34,191 nucleotides of DNA from DASXIW01 sp036497785 (lineage in GTDB: Bacteria > Pseudomonadota > Alphaproteobacteria > Acetobacterales > Acetobacteraceae), in assembly GCA_036497785.1 (NCBI GenBank), contig DASXIW010000274.1:1-34191 (forward strand). Reading direction: 5' to 3'. Position numbers and translations under genes: made by a program. The notes beneath the pieces are model-generated. The model had not been told where the DNA came from and did no database searches. It saw nothing but the letters and a program-made list of their open reading frames with translations. This document shows positions 34,067 to 34,191 of the stretch, piece by piece; the first letter of the stretch is position 1, and every line of letters begins with the position of its first letter.

Positions 34067-34191
34067 CAGTATCGGAATCAAATCCAGGTATAGGCTAACT
34101 CATTGTAAGGGTTGACCGGTCTCGCAGGTTGCGATTCGCTGGCTCTGCAACAAGACCGAGTGATTCGTGATGCCTTGGAACGAGACCGATC
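34067..34191. other. No gene seen; short inverted repeat
   Basis: I see no coding or RNA gene here. CGGTCTCG (about 34117-34124) and CGAGACCG (about 34181-34188) form an 8-bp inverted repeat 56 bases apart. It could belong to a mobile element or dispersed repeat that removed the DUF1772 5' end, but the window stops before this can be judged. Confidence 0.3.

Noticed and set aside
1..34191. CRISPR array, prophage, or defence island
   Set aside because: No regularly spaced repeats, phage structural genes, integrase or known defence genes were seen; brnTA is the only related module.

Overview
The window reads as a stretch of a high-GC alphaproteobacterial chromosome, most likely from the Acetobacteraceae/Rhodospirillales. 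Evidence: a C4-pathway 5-aminolevulinate synthase, the kdsD-lptC-lptA-lptB-rpoN-hpf cluster, a bacterial NDUFA9-like protein, gltD placed upstream of gltB, and family resemblance of most proteins. This assignment is by recognition only, with no database search.

Layout. (1) 1-4.3 kb is a decaying accessory region. It holds the end of an IS1182-like insertion sequence, a chemotaxis run (5'-truncated cheW, intact cheY, broken cheB carrying a CTG microsatellite, intact cheR), and a convergent pseudogene for a family 5 ABC-transporter solute-binding protein. (2) 4.5-9.1 kb is the minus-strand glycine cleavage operon gcvT-gcvH-gcvP behind a tandem glycine riboswitch. (3) 9.2-15.1 kb is the minus-strand LPS-transport/sigma-54 cluster kdsD-lptC-lptA-lptB-rpoN-hpf; its first four genes overlap by 4 bases each. 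(4) 15.3-17.4 kb holds a structured 102-bp repeat, a ribonuclease D-like gene, tRNA-Leu(CAG) and an NDUFA9-like gene. (5) 17.5-24.2 kb is gltD, a DUF2059 gene and gltB; gltB is split by an apparent one-base deletion. (6) 24.3-33.0 kb holds housekeeping and envelope genes: a DegP/DegQ-like protease, a glutathione transferase, a class II aldolase, a secreted hypothetical protein, hemA, a DsbA-like protein, a divergent GGT-like putative lipoprotein and an aminotransferase. (7) 33.0-34.2 kb holds a second copy of the 102-bp repeat, a brnT/brnA toxin-antitoxin pair and a truncated DUF1772 gene.

How the genes fit together. Glycine is a hub: the gcv operon burns it under riboswitch control, and hemA uses it for heme. 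gltBD supplies glutamate. The kdsD/lpt genes build and export LPS, and the neighbouring rpoN and hpf supply sigma-54 and the ribosome hibernation factor. Signs of decay (insertion, microsatellite, frameshifts, truncations) cluster at the two ends of the window. The gltB frameshift is the outlier, lying in an otherwise intact core region.

I found no clearly new multi-gene system. The best leads are the 102-bp repeat with a compensatory base-pair change and its overlap with two stop codons, the hemA control region, the apparently leaderless brnTA promoter/operator, and the GGT-like protein with altered catalytic residues.
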